A stretch of 6,491 bases of DNA from Holosporales bacterium (GCA_003503995.1 DOCA01000020.1:1-6491), one strand, 5' to 3'; numbered from the stretch's first letter, positions 1 to 6,480 are shown. The notes: a model not told the origin generated them from the letters alone. Made by a program: numbers and translations.

Positions 1-1
1 T

Positions 2-910
2 GCTTTTATTATTTTAAGTGGTGATCTTACACTCTCGAAAGCAAAAGAGCTTTGTGAAAAGTATTATGGGGGTATAGCCCCTGCCAAGCAAGCACGTCGT
101 CAAAGGGTTAAAGAACCTGCCCTTGAAAGTATGGTTGAAATAACAAAAACTTCGGCGCGTGTTGCACAACCGTCCGTGGTATTGATGATGCCGGCACCGA
201 CTTATGATCCTGAAAACCCAATACCAGCTGGCGCCCTTGATCTTGGTATTTATGGTCTGAGCAATTCCGCAACGGGTCTTCTTTATCGTCGCCTTGTTGA
301 AGAGCTTAAAGTTGCGACATCTTTTTCCTTGGATTATGATCCCTATCAATTGGATAATACAACCATTACCATCGTAGCCCGAAGTGCTCCTGGTATCTCC
401 CCCGAGGCTCTGAAGCAAGCCATCCAAGAAGAAATCAAGAACTTTATTGAGAAGGGCTTTACAGCGGAGCAGCTCGAAAGATTAAAAACACAGTCTTTGT
501 CCACCCTTGATTATTTGAAAGACTCTTTATTGGGCGGAGCTAGCCATCTTGTGGCTCCCCTTATTAAACACGTCCCGTTGGAACAAATTGAAACGTGGCC
601 AGAAGCAACAAAGGCCCTTAAGCTTGAAGATGTTAATGAGGTTCTAAAAACCTATTTGGATCCTAAGTATTATGTCACAGGGTATTTGCTACCTGAAACG
701 GGAGAGGGGTCACCTCTTACGAAAGCACCTCAAAAAAATACTGAGGTGAAAGAGCCCGAAAAGATTGTTGAAGATAAGGGAAAAAAGAAAGCAGATGTGC
801 CATTGAAGGATTTTAAGAAAAAAACACCTCCAAAAAAGCCCTCCATTAAAAAGACATCCCCTTTAAAAGCTGCAAAAAAGTCACGAAAAAAAGGAATTAA
901 ACATGCGTAA
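2..910 (+). CDS. M16 (pitrilysin/insulinase) family zinc peptidase, 5'-truncated, with lysine-rich C-terminal tail
   Basis: The frame is open from base 2 with no start, so only the last 302 residues are present; the ATG at 131 is internal. The first residues (AFIILSGD) match the strand that ends the N-terminal M16 domain, followed by the family's KYYG element. The C-terminal M16 domain follows (about residues 60-240), with the landmarks LLYRRLVEELKVA, a YDP turn, and a closing DPKYYVTGYLLPE. By family knowledge the zinc site HxxEH lies upstream of the window, so catalytic competence cannot be checked; it is inferred because the next gene encodes the motif-less partner. Such pairs usually act outside the cytoplasm as heterodimers that degrade peptides. 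The last 60 or so residues are an unusual Lys-rich extension. The 3' end overlaps the next gene by 8 bp. Family assignment is secure; substrate is unknown. Confidence 0.93.
   Translation, partial: AFIILSGDLTLSKAKELCEKYYGGIAPAKQARRQRVKEPALESMVEITKTSARVAQPSVVLMMPAPTYDPENPIPAGALDLGIYGLSNSATGLLYRRLVEELKVATSFSLDYDPYQLDNTTITIVARSAPGISPEALKQAIQEEIKNFIEKGFTAEQLERLKTQSLSTLDYLKDSLLGGASHLVAPLIKHVPLEQIETWPEATKALKLEDVNEVLKTYLDPKYYVTGYLLPETGEGSPLTKAPQKNTEVKEPEKIVEDKGKKKADVPLKDFKKKTPPKKPSIKKTSPLKAAKKSRKKGIKHA
719..907 (+). other. Low-complexity lysine-rich tail of the first M16 protein
   Basis: After the normal end of the M16 fold (YLLPETGEG) the protein continues for 63 residues, of which 22 are lysine. 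There are PKKP, KKTPP, AAKKS and SRKKG clusters and almost no hydrophobic residues. Typical bacterial M16 subunits stop soon after the YLLP strand. The DNA is rich in A-runs. The tail is likely disordered and strongly basic; binding to nucleic acid, membrane or another anionic surface is only a guess. It holds the ribosome binding site of the next gene (AAGGA at 891-895, 7 nt before the ATG at 903). Confidence 0.8.
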
Positions 911-2237
911 AATCTTGTCTTTCTCTCTTCTTTTTAGTGTTTTTTGTGTGAGTGCTTTGCTAAGCACCTTTTCTCCTTTAAAGGCTCTTGAGATTCATCA
1001 GCTCACAACACCAAAAGGCATTAAAGTTTGGTTTGCTCCTGATAAAACCGTGCCTGTTATTTCAATGGCCTTTAGTTTTGAGAATGCGGGTACTGCTCAT
1101 AACCTGGCTGAAAAAAATGGCCTTGCTATGATGTCTGCTGCTTTGATGACAGAAGGTGCTGGAAAGCTGGATGCCAATGCATTTTCTGATAAGTTAGCAG
1201 AGCTCGGCATTGGGATTTCTTTTAGTGCTGATGCTGATTATTTCAGAGGAGGTTTTAAAACGACTCTGCGCACAAAAAAGGAAGCCATTGCTCTTTTGAA
1301 GGATGTTCTTTACAAAGCACTTTTGCCAAAAGAGCGCCTCGAAATTTTGCGCCAACAGGCTCTATCATCCCTTAAAGCAAAGCTAAAAGAACCAAATTAT
1401 ATTCTTGGGAACTCTGCTCGAAAGGGGATTTATGGCGACCATCCCTATGCGCTTTCTGGAGACGGTACCCTTGAAAGCTTAAAAGAAATTTCTACCGATG
1501 ATATTAAGACCTTTTTGAAAACTCACTTGGCACGCTCTAATTTAAAGATTGCCATTTGTGCTAACCTTTCAACAGAAGAAGTGATCCAGTTGGTGGATTC
1601 TGTGTTTGCAGATCTTCCGTCAGAATCCGCTGGGAAACAGCTTGCAAAACCAGCGCTCTCTTATTCTGGTCAGACCGTTATAACTCAACAAACCATTCCT
1701 CAAAGCGTAAGCCTTTTCTATCACCCTGGTTTGAATACCGATGATAAAAACTATATGATCTTAAGTTTGGTTAGTGCCATTTTTGGCTCTGATTTCACGT
1801 CCCGATTGATGCAAGAGGTGCGAGAGAAAAATGGCCTGGCTTATGTGGTGCAGAGCTTTTTATCTATTAAGAAAGAAGCGGCCTCTCTTGGGGGATTTGT
1901 TGGCAGTGAGAATGCAAAAATTGGTGAAGCTTTGACGCGCATTAAAAAAGAGTTTTCAACCTTGGCCTCCTTTGGTGTCACAGAGCAAGAGCTAAAAGAT
2001 GCTAAAAAAGCAGCCATTGGTTCTTTTGTTTTGCGTCTATCATCCACCAGTGCCATTGCCGCTCAGCTTCTTACTTATCAAGAAATTGATTATCCTGCGT
2101 CTTATCTTAATGAGCGTTCAGGAAAGATTAATGCCATTCGATTGAATGATGTGAACAGCTTTATAAAAGACTTTTTTGATCCACAGAAATTAACATTTTA
2201 TGTGGTGGGTAATCCAGAAAAGGACCTAACAAAATGA
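903..2237 (+). CDS. Exported, catalytically inactive M16 family subunit
   Basis: This 444-residue protein has the two-domain M16 layout. Residues 1-28 form a signal peptide (MRK, then a hydrophobic core, with likely cleavage after PLKA), so the protein should be periplasmic or envelope-associated. The N-terminal domain spans about 32-240 and the C-terminal domain about 258-440. Where active members have HxxEH after GLA, this one has M76 M77 S78 A79 A80, so both zinc histidines and the catalytic glutamate are missing. The C-terminal substrate-side motif survives (FTSRLMQEVREKNGLAYVV, about 298-316). By analogy with mitochondrial processing peptidase and bacterial M16 heterodimers, it should be the non-catalytic partner of the preceding gene product. 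The start is supported by AAGGA at 891-895. It overlaps the upstream gene by 8 bp and pgi by 4 bp, suggesting translational coupling. Confidence 0.93.
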   Translation: MRKILSFSLLFSVFCVSALLSTFSPLKALEIHQLTTPKGIKVWFAPDKTVPVISMAFSFENAGTAHNLAEKNGLAMMSAALMTEGAGKLDANAFSDKLAELGIGISFSADADYFRGGFKTTLRTKKEAIALLKDVLYKALLPKERLEILRQQALSSLKAKLKEPNYILGNSARKGIYGDHPYALSGDGTLESLKEISTDDIKTFLKTHLARSNLKIAICANLSTEEVIQLVDSVFADLPSESAGKQLAKPALSYSGQTVITQQTIPQSVSLFYHPGLNTDDKNYMILSLVSAIFGSDFTSRLMQEVREKNGLAYVVQSFLSIKKEAASLGGFVGSENAKIGEALTRIKKEFSTLASFGVTEQELKDAKKAAIGSFVLRLSSTSAIAAQLLTYQEIDYPASYLNERSGKINAIRLNDVNSFIKDFFDPQKLTFYVVGNPEKDLTK

Positions 2238-3487
2238 GCCATCTCACTTTCTCATACCATAATGTTTCTTTACCAACTTTCCCAAAAGAGCCCTTAAGGC
2301 TTGTTCAAGAAAAGTTTACTCAAAAAGCCTATGCTTTTTTTGATGTTCTAGGGGACGAGACTTTGTTGGCACAGGTAAAAGAAAAAACCCAAGCTCTTCA
2401 TGAAAACTTCACTCATTTTGTGGTTCTTGGAACAGGTGGATCATCCCTTGGCGCAAAGACCCTTTGTGATTTGAAAAACAATCCCTTTGGCGCTCAAAAG
2501 CATCATGTTCATTTCCTCAATAATGTTGATTCTCATACAGTTGAGCAACTCTTGAATAGCCTTGATCTCGAGAAAACTTGTTTCATTGCCGTGTCAAAGT
2601 CAGGTACAACGGCCGAGACTCTTTGCCAAACTCTTTGCATTATGAAAGCCCTTGAAATCAAGGGAATGGACGTGAAAAAGCATTTTGAAATCCTAACGGA
2701 AAATAAAGACTCACCGTTGACGCAATTGGCTGAAACGTATCTCATCACGCCCCTTGACCACCATAAAGGTATTGGAGGGCGGTTTTCTGTTTTCTCCAAT
2801 GTGGGTCTTTTGCCTGCAGCCTTGAGGGGTATTAATATCAGAGCTCTTCATAAAGCCGCTCAATCCTATATAGCTGGGTTTCAAGAGAGTGCCAGCAATA
2901 ATGAGATGACACACCCAGCTCTTGAGGGATCTTTCTTTGCGTTTCAAGCTATGGAGAATGCTAAGCCTATTGCTGTGATGATGCCTTATATCGATCGCTT
3001 AGCCTCTTTTGCCCAATGGCATGCGCAGCTTTGGGCCGAGAGTCTTGGCAAGCAAGGTAAGGGGTCAACGCCTGTTGCAGCCCTTGGAACAGTGGACCAG
3101 CATTCTCAACTTCAGCTCTATAACGATGGCCCAAATGATAAAACTTATACGTTTTTAGTCGAGGATTCGAGGCAAAAGGGACTGTTGCCTAATGCTTATG
3201 TCTATACGGATGCCAAGCTTTCCTATCTTGAAGATCAAGCCATGGGCGATCTATTATATGCAGAAGCCCGTGCTACCATTGATTCTCTTATTAAGGTTGA
3301 ACGCCCTCTCCGTGCTGTTGCATTTAAAGCCCTTGATGAAACGGTCTTGGGTGAGTTATTAGCACACTTTATGCTGGAAACCATTTTAACGGCCGAGCTT
3401 TTGAAGCTTGATGCCTTTGATCAGCCAGGGGTTGAAGAGAGTAAGCGTTTAACACGTCATTATTTAACCGATAAACAAGCCTCTTAG
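2234..3487 (+). CDS. pgi: Glucose-6-phosphate isomerase, short alphaproteobacterial form
   Basis: Pgi interconverts glucose 6-phosphate and fructose 6-phosphate in the cytoplasm, serving glycolysis or gluconeogenesis and sugar-nucleotide supply. The 417-residue protein has the two SIS folds of the family. Phosphate-binding segments are GTGGSSLG (66-73) and SKSGTTAET (121-129), followed by GGRFSVFSNVGLLP (181-194). Catalytic candidates are E269 in WAESLGK, H290 in the TVDQHSQLQ signature, and K404 near the C-terminus. It is much shorter than the roughly 550-residue enterobacterial enzyme, but all key segments are present, so it is a compact family form rather than a truncation. The start ATG shares four bases with the upstream stop (ATGA), with AGGA at 2221-2224 nine bases ahead; this supports the start and coupling to the M16 gene. 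Dual phosphoglucose/phosphomannose activity cannot be excluded. Confidence 0.96.
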   Translation: MSHLTFSYHNVSLPTFPKEPLRLVQEKFTQKAYAFFDVLGDETLLAQVKEKTQALHENFTHFVVLGTGGSSLGAKTLCDLKNNPFGAQKHHVHFLNNVDSHTVEQLLNSLDLEKTCFIAVSKSGTTAETLCQTLCIMKALEIKGMDVKKHFEILTENKDSPLTQLAETYLITPLDHHKGIGGRFSVFSNVGLLPAALRGINIRALHKAAQSYIAGFQESASNNEMTHPALEGSFFAFQAMENAKPIAVMMPYIDRLASFAQWHAQLWAESLGKQGKGSTPVAALGTVDQHSQLQLYNDGPNDKTYTFLVEDSRQKGLLPNAYVYTDAKLSYLEDQAMGDLLYAEARATIDSLIKVERPLRAVAFKALDETVLGELLAHFMLETILTAELLKLDAFDQPGVEESKRLTRHYLTDKQAS

Positions 3488-3537
3488 ACCGAAAGCTTTT
3501 TGAAGATTATTATCAATAAAGAAAGAGTATTTGTAAA

Positions 3538-5490
3538 ATGTCCGTTCGTTTATTGCCCCCCACTTTAATTAATCAAATTGCTGCTGGTGAAGTGCTAGAG
3601 CGTCCAGCCTCTGCCATTAAAGAATTGGTGGAAAATAGTCTTGATGCGGGAGCAACCTCTATTGAGGTATCCGTTCGTGATGGTGGCAGAAGCTATATGG
3701 CTATTGCCGATAATGGTTGTGGTATGACAAAAGAAGACTTAACTCTTTGTGTGCAACGCCATGCCACGTCAAAACTTCCCGATGAGAATTTGTTTGATAT
3801 CAAAACCCTTGGTTTTCGAGGGGAAGCTCTTCCTTCCATTGGCTCTGTTGCACGTTTAAAAATTAGTACCAAGCATTTGAACGAAGAACATGCTTGGGCT
3901 TTAACCATTGAAGGTGGCGCTCAAAAAGACCTTGAACCCGCTTCCCATCCTTGTGGCACAAAGGTTGAAGTGAGCGATCTTTTCTTCGCAACGCCTGCCC
4001 GTTTAAAGTTTCTAAAAGCGGCGCATACGGAAATTAACCACACTTTAGATGCCTTAAAACGCCTTGCCATGGCTAATCCCTATGTGGCTTTTACTTTTAA
4101 AGACGAGAAGAAAACATTGCTACAGTGTGCTGCCCAATCCCCTGAAGATGAGGGAGCTGCTCTAAAGCGTCTCGGAGAAATTATGGGGGCGGACTTTACG
4201 GAGAATGCTGTGGCTATTGATCTTGAGCAAGAAGACTTTCGCCTAACAGGTTTTGCTGGCCTGCCAACCTTAAACAGAGCCAATGCCCAATACCAATTTC
4301 TTTTCGTAAACGGGCGCCCTGTTAAAGATAAAATTCTTAACCACGGCGTTAAAGTAGCCTACGCTGATTATTTAGCACGAGATCGTTTCCCTTTGGTTTG
4401 CTTGTTCCTCGAGCTGAAACCTGAAGCTGTTGATATGAATGTGCATCCTGCGAAAACAGAAGTGCGTTTTAGAGAGCCTGGAAAAGTACGCAGCATTATT
4501 GTAAGCGCCCTTAAAAACGCCCTTAAGCAATCAGGATTCAGAGCCTCGACCACCGTTGCTGATGAAGCTTTGTCGTCCTTTCAAGTGGAACCAACTCACC
4601 ATCAACCAACCTTAACGCTGCACGCCACTTCTTCAGGTCAGGGGCAAGAGCAAGATAAATCGCCTGCAAGTTTTTCCCAAGGTCTTAAAACATTTGCGAA
4701 CGCCACTATGAATCGCTCCACCCCCTCTCATTACCCTTCCCATCCAAGTGCTGGTGCTCGAAACTTTGCCTTTGCAGCTCAAGCTCCCTTAGACAACTCA
4801 GAAAGAGGAATGGCGGAAGGAGTCTCCTTTGCCCTTAAGCAGGCGTTTAATGAGGACATTGCTGCTGATCAAATGCCATCTCCTGCGCCCGAGCAAGATG
4901 ATTTCGCAGCGTATCCCTTGGGGCTTGCACGGGCTCAACTTCACGAGACCTATGTTATTGCTGAATCTCAAGACGGCATAGTGATTGTTGATCAACATGC
5001 TGTCCATGAGCGCCTTGTTTATGAAGGCTTAAAGGCTGAAATGGCTGAAAAAGGTATTCGCCGCCAAGGCTTGCTCATTCCCGAAGTTATTGAGCTCCAA
5101 GAAGAGCAACATCACAAGATTCTCGAGCTCTCACAGGACCTTGAAGCGCTTGGCTTGGTCATTGAGAGTTTTGGAGGTAACGCCATTGTTGTGCGGGAAA
5201 TTCCGGCTCTTTTGGGGCAGGGGGACATTAAAGCCCTTATCTTTGATATTATTGATGATCTTGATGAAATGGGCTCTAGCTCAAAGCTTAAAGAAACCAT
5301 AGACGAGATCCTTGGCACCATGGCGTGTCACGGTAGCATCCGAGCAGGACGCCGTTTGTCCCTTCAAGAAATGAATGAGTTATTGCGTCAAATGGAGGCA
5401 ACACCCTATTCGGGCCAATGCAATCATGGTCGCCCAACTTATGTTCAGCTTAAGAAGAAAGATATAGAACGTCTTTTTGGCCGTTCTTAA
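3538..5490 (+). CDS. mutL: DNA mismatch repair protein MutL with intact endonuclease domain
   Basis: MutL couples mismatch recognition by MutS to strand incision and excision. Residues 1-330 form the GHKL ATPase: E29 and N33 in the first motif, DNGCGM (58-63), RHATSKL (74-80), GFRGEAL (92-98), and then NVHPAKTEVRF (301-311). Residues 335-455 are a Ser/Thr/Pro/Ala/Gln-rich linker. The C-terminal dimerisation and nuclease domain (about 458-650) has DQHAVHERLVYE (485-496), matching DQHA(x)2E(x)4E, plus ACHGSIRAG (596-604), QCNHGRP (627-633) and a terminal FGR (647-649). QGLLIP (510-515) fits the beta-clamp-binding pattern QxxLxP. Together these indicate a nicking MutL of the MutH-independent type. 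The 650-residue length is normal. The start is set by the conserved opening of the ATPase domain, with a weak GAAAGAG at 3521-3527. It lies 50 bp after pgi with no convincing promoter between, so it is probably cotranscribed. Confidence 0.97.
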   Translation: MSVRLLPPTLINQIAAGEVLERPASAIKELVENSLDAGATSIEVSVRDGGRSYMAIADNGCGMTKEDLTLCVQRHATSKLPDENLFDIKTLGFRGEALPSIGSVARLKISTKHLNEEHAWALTIEGGAQKDLEPASHPCGTKVEVSDLFFATPARLKFLKAAHTEINHTLDALKRLAMANPYVAFTFKDEKKTLLQCAAQSPEDEGAALKRLGEIMGADFTENAVAIDLEQEDFRLTGFAGLPTLNRANAQYQFLFVNGRPVKDKILNHGVKVAYADYLARDRFPLVCLFLELKPEAVDMNVHPAKTEVRFREPGKVRSIIVSALKNALKQSGFRASTTVADEALSSFQVEPTHHQPTLTLHATSSGQGQEQDKSPASFSQGLKTFANATMNRSTPSHYPSHPSAGARNFAFAAQAPLDNSERGMAEGVSFALKQAFNEDIAADQMPSPAPEQDDFAAYPLGLARAQLHETYVIAESQDGIVIVDQHAVHERLVYEGLKAEMAEKGIRRQGLLIPEVIELQEEQHHKILELSQDLEALGLVIESFGGNAIVVREIPALLGQGDIKALIFDIIDDLDEMGSSSKLKETIDEILGTMACHGSIRAGRRLSLQEMNELLRQMEATPYSGQCNHGRPTYVQLKKKDIERLFGRS

Positions 5491-5518
5491 GTGTAACTAC
5501 GCTAAAAGAAATTTTTTT
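5490..5518 (+). terminator. Weak possible terminator directly after mutL
   Basis: AGTGT (5490-5494) can pair with ACGCT (5499-5503) through one G-U pair around an AACT loop. A run of seven T follows at 5512-5518, after an 8-nt gap. The short stem and the gap make it a poor intrinsic terminator by itself; the larger hairpin at 5539-5561 may do most of the work for mutL. Confidence 0.25.
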
Positions 5519-5531
5519 ATGATTTTTGATA

Positions 5532-5561
5532 TAAAAATACCCAAGGGACAAGCCCTTGGGT
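5532..5561 (-). terminator. Strong intrinsic terminator of the minus-strand small RNA, possibly bidirectional
   Basis: ACCCAAGGG (5539-5547) and CCCTTGGGT (5553-5561) form a perfect 9-bp GC-rich stem with a 5-nt loop. Read on the minus strand, the stem is followed at once by ATTTTTAT, a good U-tract. Read on the plus strand it is followed only by TCACTTTAC, so minus-strand termination is clearly favoured. The hairpin may still help end mutL transcripts from the other side. Confidence 0.85.
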
Positions 5562-5743
5562 TCACTTTACAGGGAGGCGTGTGAGGTATAAACAGGAAGA
5601 AAATACGCTCACACTATTTACGTCGCATATATCAACGTAACAGGTGGGGTCAAAAGGTCTTTTTGTAAGACATGTTTTTGACCAAAACTCTTTAAGGCTC
5701 AGGGGCTAGATAACAAAAATATCTATAAGCTCAATGCCTTACC
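5532..5743 (-). ncRNA. Candidate standalone small RNA of about 210 nt, family not recognised
   Basis: The unit has its own promoter and terminator and no convincing reading frame. Transcription should start at the GG at 5743-5742. Reading 5' to 3', the hairpins are: H1, 5741-5736 with 5698-5693 (TAAGGC/GCCTTA) enclosing TAGATA/TATCTA (5725-5720 with 5712-5707); H2, 5683-5676 with 5655-5648 (GGTCAAAA/TTTTGACC) enclosing a 5-bp stem (5671-5667 with 5661-5657); H3, 5640-5635 with 5623-5618 (TTACGT/ACGTAA); H4, 5614-5608 and 5606-5603 with 5589-5579, 11 bp with one bulge; H5, the terminator. Predicted unpaired segments include CCACCTG between H2 and H3, CTTCCTG in the H4 loop, and CCTCCCTG between H4 and H5, all complementary to Shine-Dalgarno-like sequence. 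A trans-acting role by base pairing is inference. It is not an evident tmRNA, RNase P, SRP or 6S RNA. The pairings were found by eye. Confidence 0.62.
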
Positions 5744-5748
5744 AAGAC

Positions 5749-5777
5749 AATATATTTGTTTTTTTACGCTTAGTCAA
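5749..5777 (-). promoter_or_regulatory. Sigma-70 promoter driving the candidate small RNA
   Basis: On the minus strand, TTGACT (5777-5772) and TATATT (5754-5749) are separated by exactly 17 bp. Each is one base from the TTGACA and TATAAT consensus. The expected start, 6-7 nt past the -10 box, is the GG at 5743-5742. The region just upstream of the -35 box is almost pure A/T and could act as an UP element. There is no downstream minus-strand protein gene before the terminator, so the promoter serves only the short RNA. Confidence 0.75.
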
Positions 5778-5781
5778 GAAT

Positions 5782-5806
5782 TTTTTTTATATCGAACATA
5801 AAAAAA
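5782..5806. repeat. A/T-only inverted repeat next to the small-RNA promoter
   Basis: TTTTTTTAT (5782-5790) and ATAAAAAAA (5798-5806) are perfect 9-bp inverted arms around the 7-nt spacer ATCGAAC. The nearer arm starts 5 bp upstream of the -35 hexamer. It could be an UP element, a bend, or a binding site for a DNA-bending protein. It could also help end transcription of the minus-strand gene that stops at 5843. No GC-rich terminator stem is seen between that stop codon and this promoter. Confidence 0.4.
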
Positions 5807-5842
5807 TATTTTTCCCACGGGCTATAGAAGATTTGGCCACCT

Positions 5843-6472
5843 TTAATGGATAAAAGTAGCCTTCACTCGCTTTGATTTTAACAAATAAAGACTCCAAATC
5901 ACGATGCCAAGAGCACTCTTCGTAATATAGGATGGTTGTGAGTCGAAAAGATCGTCTAAGGAAAAGTGTTTTATGACCCAATGATCCACCAGGAGGAAGA
6001 AGGAAGAGGCTAAATATAAGCTTATATATAAGTAAGGAAAGATCCTTTTTTTCATAAAGAAAAGAAAGACACACAACACCGAAAAAATGAAAATCATTGT
6101 ATCTATCATAAGGGAAAAAATGATAAAGGGAGCTGTAACAGAATTGAAGGACGACAGAGTCGTGTCCAAAATAGCTAACCAATTATTATAAGAGAGTGTA
6201 TTAGGCAGCGTTTCTAATAAGTGTCCTATATTCAAAATAGGAGAAAGTAAAACACCTACTGAAAGTAAAATAAGCCACCCACCAATGCCCTTCGGAGAGC
6301 CGCCTTCTTTAGCTAAGGGGCGTTCTGGTGGCTTGTATTGATAGATTTTAAGGGCTAAAAACGCAGAAAATAGAAGGGAAATAAGAAATAGAATGGCAAC
6401 AGGCCAGTTGAGCGTATCTTTTTTTGTGGGAGTGTCAGATGGTTCATCGACCTCTACTGGATCATACTCGAG
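5843..6472 (-). CDS. DUF2569-type multi-spanning membrane protein, 5' end unresolved
   Basis: The open frame covers 209 codons. Numbering from the first codon after the upstream TAG, an acidic stretch (YDPVEVDEPSD) precedes a membrane segment at about 23-43. A Pro/Lys/Gly linker follows, then four segments at about 64-84, 113-139, 146-168 and 184-198. GIGGWLILLSVGVLLSPI opens the core and WSLYLLKSKRVKATF closes it; both are hallmarks I associate with DUF2569 (YdgK-like) inner-membrane proteins of unknown function, usually about 140 residues with four segments. The extra N-terminal segment is an addition. No in-frame ATG, GTG or TTG exists upstream of the TTG at 6235, and that TTG lies inside the first core helix, so it cannot be the true start. 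TAG at 6475-6473 closes the frame 16 bases from the window edge. A frameshift, edge error or decay is likely. Confidence 0.72.
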   Translation of the reverse strand, partial: LEYDPVEVDEPSDTPTKKDTLNWPVAILFLISLLFSAFLALKIYQYKPPERPLAKEGGSPKGIGGWLILLSVGVLLSPILNIGHLLETLPNTLSYNNWLAILDTTLSSFNSVTAPFIIFSLMIDTMIFIFSVLCVFLFFMKKRIFPYLYISLYLASSFFLLVDHWVIKHFSLDDLFDSQPSYITKSALGIVIWSLYLLKSKRVKATFIH

Positions 6473-6480
6473 CTATGACC
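6459..6480. repeat. Imperfect palindrome at the right edge
   Basis: GG-A-TCATA (6459-6466) faces TATGACC (6474-6480) around CTCGAGC, giving seven pairs with a single bulged base at 6461. It lies exactly where the DUF2569-type frame meets its upstream stop codon. It may be chance, a regulatory palindrome or an edge artefact; the sequence alone does not decide. Confidence 0.25.

Noticed and set aside
131..133. ATG as the start of the first gene
   Set aside because: The same frame is open back to base 2 and already encodes M16 fold residues there, so this Met is internal.
14..427. Minus-strand open frame of 137 codons
   Set aside because: It lies wholly within the M16 gene, is rich in Cys, Arg and His without domain character, and shows no family motif.
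3488..3537. Separate promoter for mutL
   Set aside because: TTGAAG and TATTTG-like hexamers are present but about 22 bp apart, too far for a normal promoter, and no other pair stands out.
5558..5610. Minus-strand GTG frame of about 16 codons inside the small RNA
   Set aside because: It lacks a ribosome binding site and most of it lies within hairpin H4; a dual-function RNA is not supported.
5581..5640. Possible 19-codon plus-strand ORF starting at GTG, with AGGGAGG at 5571-5577
   Set aside because: The spacing is only 3 nt, there is no plus-strand promoter, and the same bases form hairpins of the minus-strand RNA.
5532..5743. 6S RNA identity for the small RNA
   Set aside because: A CCCCTGAGCC stretch recalls enterobacterial 6S RNA, but the two halves of the transcript do not pair into the long rod with a central bubble; the local hairpin series is different.
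5787..6182. Minus-strand open frame of 131 codons in another phase
   Set aside because: It overlaps the DUF2569-type frame, which has recognisable conserved ends; this one has none and runs through the A/T-rich repeat near the small-RNA promoter.
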